NCBI GenBank assembly: GCA_946481225.1
Contig: CAMLNJ010000012.1
Coordinates: forward strand, 1 to 16,439
Origin: an uncultured Verrucomicrobiota bacterium
GTDB lineage: Bacteria; Verrucomicrobiota; Verrucomicrobiae; Opitutales; Opitutaceae
Direction of reading: 5' to 3'
DNA: 16,439 nucleotides
The notes under the pieces were generated by a model. It worked only from the letters and a program-made list of their open reading frames with translations. It searched no databases and had not been told where the DNA came from. Positions 1 through 7,536 of the stretch are shown in pieces (the stretch's first letter is position 1; every line of letters begins with the position of its first letter). Made by a program: the position numbers and the translations under genes.

Positions 1-274
1 TCACCACTAGGCGTATGTAGCCATCCGTTAGATTGTTCTGGCGGCAAGTCTCACAGGTGGCATCGGAGATCTCTTTGCGGGACCATGGGAGATCGAGCAT
101 GATCGCCTTCGCGGACATCTCCAATCGCTCCAAATGCTCGTCCAGCCGGAACACATTGCCCTGATAGAGCCTTATGCCCTCGAAAACGCCGTCGCCATAG
201 AGGAGACCGTGGTCAAAAACCGATATTTTCGCGTCCGCCTGCTCGACGAACTTTCCGTCCAAATAGATCTTCAT
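1..274 (-). CDS. ilvE: Branched-chain amino acid aminotransferase, N-terminal part (partial)
   Basis: Class IV PLP-dependent aminotransferase that moves the amino group between glutamate and the 2-keto acids of valine, leucine and isoleucine in the cytoplasm. Reading the minus strand from an ATG at 274 gives 91 codons open to the window edge. They begin MKIYLDGKFV, followed by SVFDHGLLYGDGVFEGIR (about residues 18-35) and later RLDEHLERL. The G-D-G-V-F-E-G-I-R block and the R-L-x-E-H-x-x-R-L helix are hallmarks of the family. The version looks closer to the short archaeal/Geobacter-like BCATs than to E. coli IlvE. The C-terminal two thirds, including the PLP lysine, lie outside the window. 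No clear ribosome binding site is seen. It is divergent from the pseudopilin gene across about 106 bases. D-amino acid transaminase or aminodeoxychorismate lyase are related alternatives, but the N-terminal motif favours BCAT. Confidence 0.88.
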   Translation of the reverse strand, partial: MKIYLDGKFVEQADAKISVFDHGLLYGDGVFEGIRLYQGNVFRLDEHLERLEMSAKAIMLDLPWSRKEISDATCETCRQNNLTDGYIRLVV

Positions 275-380
275 CGCGGCCGAGCGTTGCGAGGGGTGGG
301 TAAAATTGTCGAGCTCAGGCCCGACTTTCTGCTTGTAAGGGCACAACCGACCTCACTTTTTGTCCTCTCGTAATCCCCCT

Positions 381-1148
381 ATGACTACCTCCACCAAGCG
401 CCTTCTCAAAGGCTTTACCCTGATTGAGCTTCTCACGGTCATCGCCATCATTGGCATCTTGGCCGCGATCATCATCCCCACCGTCGGCAAGGTCCGCGAG
501 ACCGCCCAACGCACCACGGCCCGCAGCAATCTGCGCCAAATCGGTCAGTCTGCACTGATCTACGCGTCCGATAACCGCGACGCGCTGCCGGGCAAGTTCA
601 TCAACACCACGACCGGCGCCTCCGCCAACGCGGCGACTGGCGGTTACTCTGCCACCACCGTCGACCTTTTCGCCTTCGCTCTCGCGAAGTCGGGCGGCCT
701 GAACGACGCCACGATCTGGGTCAACAACGCCGACAAGGCCAACCTCGGCGCCGCCGACAACACCAAGGCCTCCACGGTGACCAACTCTGCTGGCACCGGT
801 TTCGAGACGAACTTTGCCCAGCTCGCCCTCGGCTACGGTGTGGTTGCCGGCCTCACCACCTCCGCCAACTCCACGACCCCGATCGCCTTCTCCCGCGGTA
901 TCCTTAACAGCGCAGGAGGAAAATGGGATGGCACCCGCGGTGTTTATGGGACCGATGGCGGCGACATCGTCTTCGTTGGTGGCAACGTTGCCTTCTATAA
1001 AGATCTCGGTGCCGACGCGACCAACGGCGCTTTGATCGATACCCAAGGTGCAAAGACCAACGAAATTCTTAAGACGATCAAGAACAGCAGCTTCATGATC
1101 GAAGATAACCCTGGCATTACCTCTGCCACCAATGGCACCGGCACCTAA
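381..1148 (+). CDS. Type II secretion/type IV pilin-like pseudopilin (prepilin-type N-terminal domain)
   Basis: Secreted pseudopilin of 255 residues. A short basic leader (MTTSTKRLLKG) is followed by FTLIELLTVIAIIGILAAII. The prepilin peptidase should cut after Gly11, Phe12 would be methylated, and Glu16 is the conserved Glu5 of the mature protein. The hydrophobic helix (12-34) continues into an amphipathic helix with SNLRQIGQSALIYASDNRDALPG (about 50-70), typical of the G-like pseudopilins that are abundant in Verrucomicrobiota and Planctomycetota. The rest is Ala/Thr/Asn/Gly-rich and ends with a GGDIVFVGGNVAFYKDL stretch resembling the C-terminal strand of this family. I chose ATG 381; an in-frame TTG at 360 would add seven residues and gives no better leader. 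No other secretion genes are adjacent, so it appears to be an orphan gene with its own terminator. Its precise role (secretion, adhesion or surface layer) cannot be told. Confidence 0.9.
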   Translation: MTTSTKRLLKGFTLIELLTVIAIIGILAAIIIPTVGKVRETAQRTTARSNLRQIGQSALIYASDNRDALPGKFINTTTGASANAATGGYSATTVDLFAFALAKSGGLNDATIWVNNADKANLGAADNTKASTVTNSAGTGFETNFAQLALGYGVVAGLTTSANSTTPIAFSRGILNSAGGKWDGTRGVYGTDGGDIVFVGGNVAFYKDLGADATNGALIDTQGAKTNEILKTIKNSSFMIEDNPGITSATNGTGT

Positions 1149-1171
1149 GCAGGTATAGATCGACTTAGCTC

Positions 1172-1210
1172 AAAAAGCCCCGACTTAAACGGTCGGGGCT
1201 TTTTGTTTTT
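1172..1210 (+). terminator. Intrinsic terminator of the pseudopilin gene
   Basis: A perfect 13-bp inverted repeat, AAAAAGCCCCGAC (1172-1184) and its complement (1192-1204), with a 7-base loop, ends in a T tract (GTTTTT after the stem). It starts 23 bases after the pseudopilin stop codon. Because the outer stem is A/T on both sides it could also work on the minus strand, but nothing is known to be transcribed towards it from that side. Confidence 0.93.
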
Positions 1211-1573
1211 ATCGGCTTTCGGCACCAAACCAACTCCGCTTAGTCTCGCCGTCCACTGCGAAACTAAACGCGGAGCGCCCGCCATGCGCTTCACAATCAC
1301 CCAGCATTATCGAGCCCGATGAGGACGGGCGGGGCCCTCCGCCCCCCTTCCGCCCGTCGATCAGCCGACCACGCCCAAGCCGCGCGCGCAGGGACGTGCA
1401 TGCCACCCGAACGGCGTCCGACGACAAGTTGTAGCCCGTGTCGAACTCGTCCGGCAGCGGGCATCGCCGAGAAACGGCCGTGCTGAACCTTTTTCCGAAG
1501 AGACCACTGCCAACCACTTACGGCGAAGACCCGCGTCCCCAATATAATAAAATAGAATCAAACGCCCTTCGGC
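1211..1573. other. Gene-poor stretch between the pseudopilin terminator and ribF
   Basis: About 360 bases hold no gene I can support. A minus-strand frame (1209-1517, 102 codons) is open but matches nothing I recognise, is Gly/Arg/Ser-rich and runs into the terminator, so I treat it as chance. At 1541-1560 there is an abrupt AT-rich patch (AATATAATAAAATAGAATCA), containing TATAAT, in otherwise GC-rich DNA just after the ribF stop. It may mark the end of the ribF transcript or a stray promoter-like site. No convincing stem-loop terminator for the ribF operon is seen. Confidence 0.4.
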
Positions 1574-2521
1574 TCAGCCCCCGAACCACGCCCGCGCGTC
1601 GTCGCAGTCGCGGGCGATCTGGGTGCGAAGCTCCTCCACGCCGGAGAACTTCCGCTCCGGCCGGAGAAAGGCCAGCCATTCGACGCGCAAGGCATCACCC
1701 GGCCCGTAAGGACAATCGGCATCCAACACATGCACCTCCAGCTGGGGTGCCGTCGCGTGCTCCACCGTCGGGCGGAGGCCGTAATTCGCCACCGCGCGCC
1801 GCGGCCGCTCACCGCCCCCCGCCCGCTCCACCGAAACCACATAAACGCCCAAGCGAGGACGCAGGTCCGGAGCCCAAGGAAGGTTCAGCGTGGGAAACTT
1901 GATCGTCCGCCCGAGCTGCTTGCCGGCAACGACGACGCCCTCGCTCGCATAGGCCGCGCCGAGGAGGACATTGGCCGCGTCGATGCGGCCCTCCGTCAAA
2001 AGAGCCCGGATGCGCGTGCTGCTGATCGGTTCCCCGTCGCCGTTGATTCGCGGCGCGCTCACCACATGCAGTCCAAGCTTCTTCGCTTCGGCCACCAACA
2101 TCGCGACATCGCCGACGCGCCCTTGGCCAAAACGCCAGTTTTCTCCGACATACACCGTGTGGAGGTTGGGGAGATCGGAACGCAACCGCGGCAGAAAATC
2201 CTCGGCCGAGATCCCCGCAAAGGCCGCGTCGAAAGGCTGCACGATCACCGCCTGCACGCCGAGCGCGGCCAAGGCGGACACCCTCCCCTCGCGATCCATG
2301 ATCAAACGCACCGGGTCCTGCGGGCGAAACAACCGGCTCGGATGCGGATCGAAAGTCAGGACAGCGGCGACGCCGCCGCTGCGGCGGGCGGATTGCACCG
2401 CCGCCTTGATCACCGCCTGATGGCCGAGATGCACGCCATCGAACATGCCGATGGCGAGATGCAGCGGCCGGCGCTCGGCGAGCGCGCGGGCGGAAGCGAG
2501 ACTGTCGAAGACCTTGACCAC
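1574..2521 (-). CDS. ribF: Bifunctional riboflavin kinase / FAD synthetase
   Basis: Makes FMN from riboflavin and ATP, then FAD from FMN and ATP, in the cytoplasm. The 315-residue length is normal for the family. The N-terminal FAD synthetase domain (about 1-185) shows the nucleotidyltransferase motif IGMFDGVHLGHQ (24-35, with HLGH 31-34), FDPHP (57-61) and ISSTRIR (166-172). The C-terminal riboflavin kinase domain (about 187-315) has GRTIKFPTLN (204-213), GVYVVSV, NYGLRPTVE and LEVH, with the probable catalytic Glu262. The start is a GTG at 2521, 24 bases after truB; no ribosome binding site is visible. It is the last gene of the nusA-infB-rbfA-nrnA-truB-ribF run. truB-ribF adjacency is very common in bacteria. 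Confidence 0.95.
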   Translation of the reverse strand: MVKVFDSLASARALAERRPLHLAIGMFDGVHLGHQAVIKAAVQSARRSGGVAAVLTFDPHPSRLFRPQDPVRLIMDREGRVSALAALGVQAVIVQPFDAAFAGISAEDFLPRLRSDLPNLHTVYVGENWRFGQGRVGDVAMLVAEAKKLGLHVVSAPRINGDGEPISSTRIRALLTEGRIDAANVLLGAAYASEGVVVAGKQLGRTIKFPTLNLPWAPDLRPRLGVYVVSVERAGGGERPRRAVANYGLRPTVEHATAPQLEVHVLDADCPYGPGDALRVEWLAFLRPERKFSGVEELRTQIARDCDDARAWFGG

Positions 2522-2545
2522 GAGGAACGCCAGCGTGGGGCCCGC

Positions 2546-3283
2546 TCAACCCAATGCAACCGAAGGAGCGGCCTCGTATCCAGGGATCAACGCCGCCTGC
2601 ACCTCGACCGGCGTCATCTTCTGGAGCGCCTCGAGCGTGACGGCGCGGTCTACATTCAGCCGGCCGGACGAGATACGACGCAGCGCGCTCAGATGCGCGC
2701 CGCAGCCAAGCTTCTGGCCGAGATCGTGGGCGAGCGTGCGGACATAGGTGCCCTTCGTGCAATCGACGACAAAATCGAGCGCGTCCGGAGCGGCCCAGCG
2801 GGTGAGCTCGAAACGCTTCACGCGAATGAAGCGCGGCTCGCGCTCGATCTCCTCGCCGGCGCGGGCCGCCTTGTAGAGCGGCTGGCCCTTGATCTTGATC
2901 GCGGAAAACATCGGCGGAATCTGGTATTGGTCGCCCACCATGCCGCGCAACGCGGCGCGGATCTGCTCCTCGGAAAAAGCCGGCACCGGGCGCGTCTCCA
3001 ACACCTCGCCCTCGGCGTCCTGGGTGTTGGTGATCTTCCCCAGCGTGACCGTGCCGGTGTAGCACTTGTCGACGCTCATCAAAAACTGGGAAAGCTTGGT
3101 CGCCTTGCCGAGCAGCACCACGAGCAGGCCGGTCGCCATCGGGTCGAGCGTGCCGGCGTGGCCGACCCGCTTCATCTTCAGGATGCCGCGCACGCGCGCG
3201 ACGACGTCGTGCGACGTGTGGTCGGTGGGTTTGTCGATCAGCAGGACGCCGTCGAGTTCGGGAGCGGAGGTGCGGACGATCAT
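2546..3283 (-). CDS. truB: tRNA pseudouridine(55) synthase
   Basis: Converts U55 of the T loop of tRNAs to pseudouridine. The protein has 245 residues: [17 protein letters not shown] (12-28), then [16 protein letters not shown] with the catalytic Asp47, followed by [39 protein letters not shown] and [15 protein letters not shown], all TruB signatures in the usual order. It is about 70 residues shorter than E. coli TruB because the C-terminal PUA domain is missing, a variant seen in other phyla. Its ATG overlaps the nrnA stop codon as ATGA, which implies translational coupling, and ribF follows after 24 bases. Confidence 0.95.
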   Translation of the reverse strand: MIVRTSAPELDGVLLIDKPTDHTSHDVVARVRGILKMKRVGHAGTLDPMATGLLVVLLGKATKLSQFLMSVDKCYTGTVTLGKITNTQDAEGEVLETRPVPAFSEEQIRAALRGMVGDQYQIPPMFSAIKIKGQPLYKAARAGEEIEREPRFIRVKRFELTRWAAPDALDFVVDCTKGTYVRTLAHDLGQKLGCGAHLSALRRISSGRLNVDRAVTLEALQKMTPVEVQAALIPGYEAAPSVALG

Positions 3284-4305
3284 CGGCGGGCGGCGGCGAC
3301 CGCCTCGATCTGGGCGATCAAGGCGGCGTGAAAACGCGGGAGAAAACTTTCAAGAGACTCGCCTTTCACGTTGAGCCCGGCGGCGCAGGCGTGGCCGCCG
3401 CCGTTGAACTTCGCCGCGAGCTGGTCCACGCGGTAGTCGGCGTGTTTCGCGCGCAAGCTGCCCTTGATCGCGCCTTGGCGGATCTCGATGAGCGCTCCGA
3501 TTTCGACCCCGTCGATGGCGCGGGCGTAGTCGACCAGTCCTTCGGAATCCTCGATGGACGTGCCGGTCTGCTCGTAGATGCCCTCGGGAAGAAGGCCGAC
3601 GCAGACGCGGCCCTCGGCGAAGGTTTCGAGCGAAGCGAGAAAGCGCTGCAGGAGCTGCATCTTGCCGAACGTTTCGCGTTCGTAGAGCTCGAGCCCCATG
3701 CGGGAAGGATCGGCGCCCGCGGCGACGAGAGCGGCGGCCAGACGGAATGTGCGCTCGGTGGTGGCCGCGAAACGGAACTGGCCGGTGTCGGTCGCGATCC
3801 CGGTGTAGAGCGCCATCGCGATCACCGCGTCGAGCGCGATGCCGGCGTCCTGGACGAGGCCGGCGAGGATCTCGGCCGTGGCCGCGCTGGGCGTGTCGAC
3901 GAGGTTGAACTCCGCGTAGTTCGGGTTCGAAAGGTGATGGTCGACGTTGCCAAGGGGCCGCGGGAAGGCCTCGGAGAAACGGGCCGTGGCGCGATTGCGA
4001 TCCGCGCAGTCGACGAAAATCGCCGCGCGCGCTTCAGACAGGGCCGCCTCGAGCGAAACAAAAGGCAGGCCGCCGACGGCGAACTCCAGCCGGCGCGGCA
4101 CGGCATCCGGATTGCAGCACACGGCGTCGACGCCTCGCCCGCGAAGGATGCGGGCCAGCGCCACCTGCGACCCGATGCAATCGCCGTCGGGCCGGGCATG
4201 GCCGACCACGACGACGCGCCGCCCGTCGCACGCGGCGAGCAGACGGGCAAAGGCGTCGCGAAGCTGTGGATACAAAAGGGACACGGGGAGGGTCTGTTTT
4301 GCCAA
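3280..4305 (-). CDS. nrnA: DHH/DHHA1 phosphoesterase, NrnA-type nanoRNase / pAp phosphatase
   Basis: Predicted cytoplasmic phosphoesterase that degrades very short RNAs (nanoRNA) and removes the 3' phosphate from pAp. The 341 residues show the DHH domain with HARPDGD (36-42), VDCAD (98-102), VDHH (121-124) and TDTGQFRF (172-179), all metal-binding motifs intact. The DHHA1 domain follows with GGGHACAAG (302-310) near the C terminus. The open frame begins at a TTG (4305); GTG at codon 8 is an in-frame alternative, so the first residues are uncertain. Position between rbfA and truB is the classical place for this gene. It ends in an ATGA overlap with truB. A c-di-AMP or pGpG phosphodiesterase role is possible in this family and cannot be excluded. 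Confidence 0.92.
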   Translation of the reverse strand: MAKQTLPVSLLYPQLRDAFARLLAACDGRRVVVVGHARPDGDCIGSQVALARILRGRGVDAVCCNPDAVPRRLEFAVGGLPFVSLEAALSEARAAIFVDCADRNRATARFSEAFPRPLGNVDHHLSNPNYAEFNLVDTPSAATAEILAGLVQDAGIALDAVIAMALYTGIATDTGQFRFAATTERTFRLAAALVAAGADPSRMGLELYERETFGKMQLLQRFLASLETFAEGRVCVGLLPEGIYEQTGTSIEDSEGLVDYARAIDGVEIGALIEIRQGAIKGSLRAKHADYRVDQLAAKFNGGGHACAAGLNVKGESLESFLPRFHAALIAQIEAVAAARR

Positions 4306-4329
4306 AAGAATACGGAGGAGGCGAGGAGG

Positions 4330-4368
4330 AGGAACGCGGGGCGGATGCGCCGCCCGTCTTTGGTTCCT
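4330..4368 (-). other. Imperfect stem-loop in the rbfA-nrnA gap
   Basis: Inner stem GGGCGG/CCGCCC (4339-4344 with 4350-4355, 5-base loop), flanked by an outer AGGAAC/GTTCCT pair (4330-4335 with 4363-4368) with bulges between. There is no T tract after it on the minus strand, so it is not a standard terminator. It may be an RNA-stability or processing structure between rbfA and nrnA. Confidence 0.45.
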
Positions 4369-4388
4369 TCGTTATCTCCTGTGGAGAT

Positions 4389-4748
4389 TCAGGCCTGCTT
4401 CCGTTTCTCCTGCTCGGAGATCTCGTCGAGGATGCCGAGGATGCGGTTGCCGCGGTCGGTGACGGTGTCGAGCTCGTAGGTCAGCACCGGCATGTGCTTG
4501 AGGATGATGATCTCTCCCATGGCGAGACGAAGCTCCTTGGCGTGCTTGCGCAGCCACTTCAGGCGCTCCTCGGCCTGTTCCTCGTCGCCGGTGACGGAGA
4601 CGAACACCTTGCCTTGGCGGGTGTCGGGCGTGACCTCCACCGCGGTGATGGTGATCGGCGCGGCGTCGTCCTTATAGCGACGACGGAGCAGGTTGCTAAG
4701 CTCGCGCTGGATCAGCTCATTGACGCGGAGGGTGCGGGTCGAAGACAT
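4389..4748 (-). CDS. rbfA: 30S ribosome-binding factor A
   Basis: Late maturation factor of the 30S subunit that binds near the 16S rRNA 5' domain and is needed for growth in the cold. The 119 residues match a single KH-like RbfA domain: RVNELIQRELSNLL (8-21), ITAVEVTPDTRQGKVFVSV (about 34-52), then a long helix ending RLAMGEIIILKHMPVLTYELD. The start is ATG 4748. Its upstream region is fully occupied by the GAGCNNG inverted heptad array (4751-4841), so initiation may depend on how that structure folds. It follows infB, as in most bacteria. Confidence 0.94.
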   Translation of the reverse strand: MSSTRTLRVNELIQRELSNLLRRRYKDDAAPITITAVEVTPDTRQGKVFVSVTGDEEQAEERLKWLRKHAKELRLAMGEIIILKHMPVLTYELDTVTDRGNRILGILDEISEQEKRKQA

Positions 4749-4750
4749 AT

Positions 4751-4841
4751 GAGCAAGGAGCTTGGAGCGAGGAGCACGGAGCGAGAAGCGGAAAGCAGCG
4801 GAAGGATCGGCTCCTTGCCCTTTGCTCCCCGCTCTTTGCTT
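4751..4841. repeat. Inverted array of degenerate GAGCNNG heptads between infB and rbfA
   Basis: On the plus strand five perfect-phase heptads GAGCAAG, GAGCTTG, GAGCGAG, GAGCACG, GAGCGAG (4751-4785) are followed by two decayed ones (AAGCGGA, AAGCAGC). On the minus strand five more run from 4841 down to 4807: AAGCAAA, GAGCGGG, GAGCAAA, GGGCAAG, GAGCCGA. The two arms (4752-4782 and 4810-4840) are complementary at 24 of 31 positions, so the RNA from either strand could fold into one long hairpin. The array begins within the infB stop codon and ends two bases before the rbfA start codon, filling the whole intergenic gap. Confidence 0.9.
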
Positions 4842-7449
4842 AGAGCGAAGCTCTCACCTTCTGGATCTCGTAGACCTCGATGATATCGCCGATCTCGTAG
4901 CCGTTGAAGTCGCCCAGCTTGATGCCGCACTCGAGGCCGGCGCGCACTTCGTTCGCGTCGTCCTTGAATCGCTTGAGGGTGTCGATCTTGCCCTCGGTGA
5001 CGATCTCCTTCTTGCGGCGGAGGCGGGCGTTGCCGTTGCGGGTGATCTTGCCCTCGGTGACGAGGCAGCCGGCGACGAAGCCCTTCGCCAGCGGGAAGGT
5101 GGCGCGGACCTCGGCGGCGCCGAGCTTGACCTCCTTGAGGTCGGGCTCGAGCAGATCGGCCATCATCTCCTTCACCTTGTCGGCGAGTTCGTAGATGATG
5201 CCGAAGGTCTCGATGCGCACGCCGTGGTGCTTGGCGAGCGGGGTGACACCGGTCTCGAGCTTCGTGTTGAAACCGAGGATGACGGCGCCGCCGGTGCCGG
5301 CCATGAGCACGTCGTTCTTCGTGACGAGGCCAACGTCGGTGGAGACGATCTCGAGCGAGACCTTGTTGGACTTGATGCCCTCGAGCACGTGGCGGACCGC
5401 CTCGGTGGAGCCGAAAACGTCGGTCTTGATAATGACCTTGAGAACCTTGGCCTGGACGGCGGCGATGTCGGCGAAGAGCTGGTCGACGGAGACGTTCTTG
5501 GGCGCGGCGGCATGGGTGGACGCCTCCTTGCGGATGCGCTGCTGCTCCTCTTCGGCGAGATTCTCGGCCTCGCGGGCGTTCTTGACGACCTTGAACTGGG
5601 CGCCGCTGTCAGGCGCGCCGGACCAACCGATGACGCGAACAGGCGCGGAGGGCGGGGCCTCCTTGATATTGGCGCCCTTGTCGTCGAACATCGCTCGAAC
5701 CTTGCACCAGTGGGCGCCGCAAACGAGGGAGTCGCCGACCTTGAGAGTGCCGCGCTGCACGAGAAGCGTGGCGAGCGGGCCGCGCCCGACGTCGACCTGC
5801 GACTCGATGACGATGCCGGAGGCCTCGGCCTTCGGGTTCGCCTTCAACTCGAGGACGTCCGCCTGAAGGAGGATCATGTCGAGCAGGTCGGAAAGACCGG
5901 TGCCCTTGAGGGCGGAGACGGGCACCGTGACGGTCTCGCCGCCCCAGTCCTCGGGGGCGATGTTGCGCTCCTGCATCTGCTGCTTCACGCGGTCGATGTT
6001 GGCGCCCTTCACGTCCATCTTGTTGACCGCGACCATCGTGGTGACGGCGGCGGACTGGGCGTGCTTGAGGGCCTCGTCGGTCTGCGGCATGAAGCCGTCG
6101 TCGGCGGCGACCACGAGGATCGCGATGTCGGTGACGGAGGCGCCGCGGGCGCGCATCTTGTTGAAGGCGGCGTGACCGGGCGTATCGAGGAAGGTGATAC
6201 GGCGGCCCTGGTGCTCGACCTGGTAGGCGCCGATGTGCTGGGTGATGCCGCCCGCCTCGCCGCCGGCGACGTTGGCCTTGCGGATGGCGTCGAGCAGCGA
6301 GGTCTTGCCGTGGTCGACGTGACCCAGGATGCAGACGACCGGGGGCCGGGTGGCGAGATTCTTGACCTCGTCCTCGGCCGCCTGCTTCGCCTTGGCCTGC
6401 TCCTTTTCCTTCTTGGAAACCTGGGGCTGCTGGGCCTCGCCACGATGCTTGATCTCAAGCAGGAACCCGTGCTTCTCGGCGACCTTCGCCGCGACCTGCT
6501 CGTCGATCGTCTGGTTGATCGAGGCGAAAATACCGGCCTCCATCAGCTCCGAGATGAGCTTGAAGGGCTTCATGCCGAGAGTCGTAGCGAAATCGCGAAC
6601 GATGACCGGCGGCTTGAGATGGATGATCTTGACGCCGCCCTCCTCGGTGATGGTGGCGTTGGAGGTGGGCGATGGCGGCCCGGCGACGAAGGCCGGACGC
6701 GGCGCTCCGGGGGCCGCGGGGAAAGCGGGCGGGGCCTTGGGAGCGCCGGCGGCGGGAATCGAGGGAACGGGCGGCGGGCCGAGCGGGCGCGGAGGCGCGG
6801 AGACGGGCGCGGGCGCCGAAACCGCCACCGGAGCGGGAGCGGGGACGGGCGCGGGCGGGCGAAGCGGCGCGGGCGCCGAAACCGGCGCGGGCGCGGGGGC
6901 ACGCAGGCCGGGCGTGGCCAAGGGCGCAAGGGGACGAGGCGCGCTCATGGGCGGCGGGGCGACCGGAGCGGAAACAGGACGCGGCGCGCTCGCCGGGGCG
7001 ACGACGGAGGGAGGGCGCGAAACCGGAGGGGGCGGCGGAGCGTTGACGGGACGCGGCGCGCTAACCGGCGCGGGCGCCGAAACAGCGACGGGCGCCGAAA
7101 CGGGCGCGGGCGGAACCGGCGCGGGCGCGACCGACTTTTCCGCTGCCGCCTTTTCAGCGGCGGCCTTCGCCGCGGCATCGGCCTTTTCACGAGCGATATC
7201 CTCGACGCTCTTGACCATCGGAACGCGGGGGGCCGGCGCCGGGCTGGGCGCGACGACGGGAGCCGGCGCGACTAGCGCGGCGGCCTTGGCGGCGAATTCC
7301 TTCTCGATCTCCTCCTCGTAGATCTTGTTCAGCGTGCTAGAGACCGACTTGGTATCCGGCGAGACGAAGCCGCGCTCCTTGAGCAGCGCCAACATCTCCT
7401 TGGCCTCCATATTGTGACGTTTGGCAAGTTCGTGGATGCGGATACTCAT
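4840..7449 (-). CDS. infB: Translation initiation factor IF-2
   Basis: GTPase that brings fMet-tRNA to the 30S subunit and promotes subunit joining. The 869 residues start with an IF2_N domain (MSIRIHELAKRHNMEAKEML, 1-20 onward), then a Pro/Ala-rich linker (about 62-260), a second IF2_N-like helix region (about 278-335), and the G domain: GHVDHGKT (376-383), DTPGHAAF (422-429), NKMD (476-479) and SALKGTG (512-518). Domains II to IV follow, with the C-terminal fMet-tRNA-binding part ending NGYEIGDIIEVYEIQ. The ATG at 7449 is fixed by the conserved N terminus. It lies 87 bases after nusA and 97 before rbfA start codon. All GTPase motifs are intact. Confidence 0.98.
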   Translation of the reverse strand: MSIRIHELAKRHNMEAKEMLALLKERGFVSPDTKSVSSTLNKIYEEEIEKEFAAKAAALVAPAPVVAPSPAPAPRVPMVKSVEDIAREKADAAAKAAAEKAAAEKSVAPAPVPPAPVSAPVAVSAPAPVSAPRPVNAPPPPPVSRPPSVVAPASAPRPVSAPVAPPPMSAPRPLAPLATPGLRAPAPAPVSAPAPLRPPAPVPAPAPVAVSAPAPVSAPPRPLGPPPVPSIPAAGAPKAPPAFPAAPGAPRPAFVAGPPSPTSNATITEEGGVKIIHLKPPVIVRDFATTLGMKPFKLISELMEAGIFASINQTIDEQVAAKVAEKHGFLLEIKHRGEAQQPQVSKKEKEQAKAKQAAEDEVKNLATRPPVVCILGHVDHGKTSLLDAIRKANVAGGEAGGITQHIGAYQVEHQGRRITFLDTPGHAAFNKMRARGASVTDIAILVVAADDGFMPQTDEALKHAQSAAVTTMVAVNKMDVKGANIDRVKQQMQERNIAPEDWGGETVTVPVSALKGTGLSDLLDMILLQADVLELKANPKAEASGIVIESQVDVGRGPLATLLVQRGTLKVGDSLVCGAHWCKVRAMFDDKGANIKEAPPSAPVRVIGWSGAPDSGAQFKVVKNAREAENLAEEEQQRIRKEASTHAAAPKNVSVDQLFADIAAVQAKVLKVIIKTDVFGSTEAVRHVLEGIKSNKVSLEIVSTDVGLVTKNDVLMAGTGGAVILGFNTKLETGVTPLAKHHGVRIETFGIIYELADKVKEMMADLLEPDLKEVKLGAAEVRATFPLAKGFVAGCLVTEGKITRNGNARLRRKKEIVTEGKIDTLKRFKDDANEVRAGLECGIKLGDFNGYEIGDIIEVYEIQKVRASL
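6670..7266 (-). repeat. Coding repeat: Pro/Ala/Ser-rich linker of IF-2
   Basis: About 200 residues made almost entirely of Pro, Ala, Val, Ser and Arg. A recurrent SAPAPVSAP-like unit appears near residues 118-132, 160-172, 191-200 and 211-222, and at DNA level as repeated GGCGCGGGCGCCGAAAC-like segments. An Ala/Lys helix (about 87-105, AREKADAAAKAAAEKAAAEK) interrupts it. It is presumably a flexible spacer between the N-terminal domain and the G domain and is likely to vary in length between relatives. Confidence 0.85.
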
Positions 7450-7536
7450 TCGGCGGGCGGCGGTGGGAAGATTACGGGCGAAAAACGGAAACTATGCTAG
7501 AAATGCGGTGAACAATGCAGCGGGGGCGCTTCGGAC

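Noticed and set aside
315..1046. 243-codon minus-strand frame opposite the pseudopilin
   Set aside because: Gly/Arg/Val-rich shadow of a clearly coding plus-strand gene with an intact prepilin signal.
1209..1517. 102-codon minus-strand frame after the pseudopilin
   Set aside because: No recognised domain, overlapping alternative frames of similar length, and the end falls in the terminator of the other strand.
4762..7275. 837-codon plus-strand open frame opposite infB
   Set aside because: The minus-strand frame has every IF-2 motif; the plus frame has only low-complexity Leu/Asp/Gly/Arg content produced by the complementary codons.
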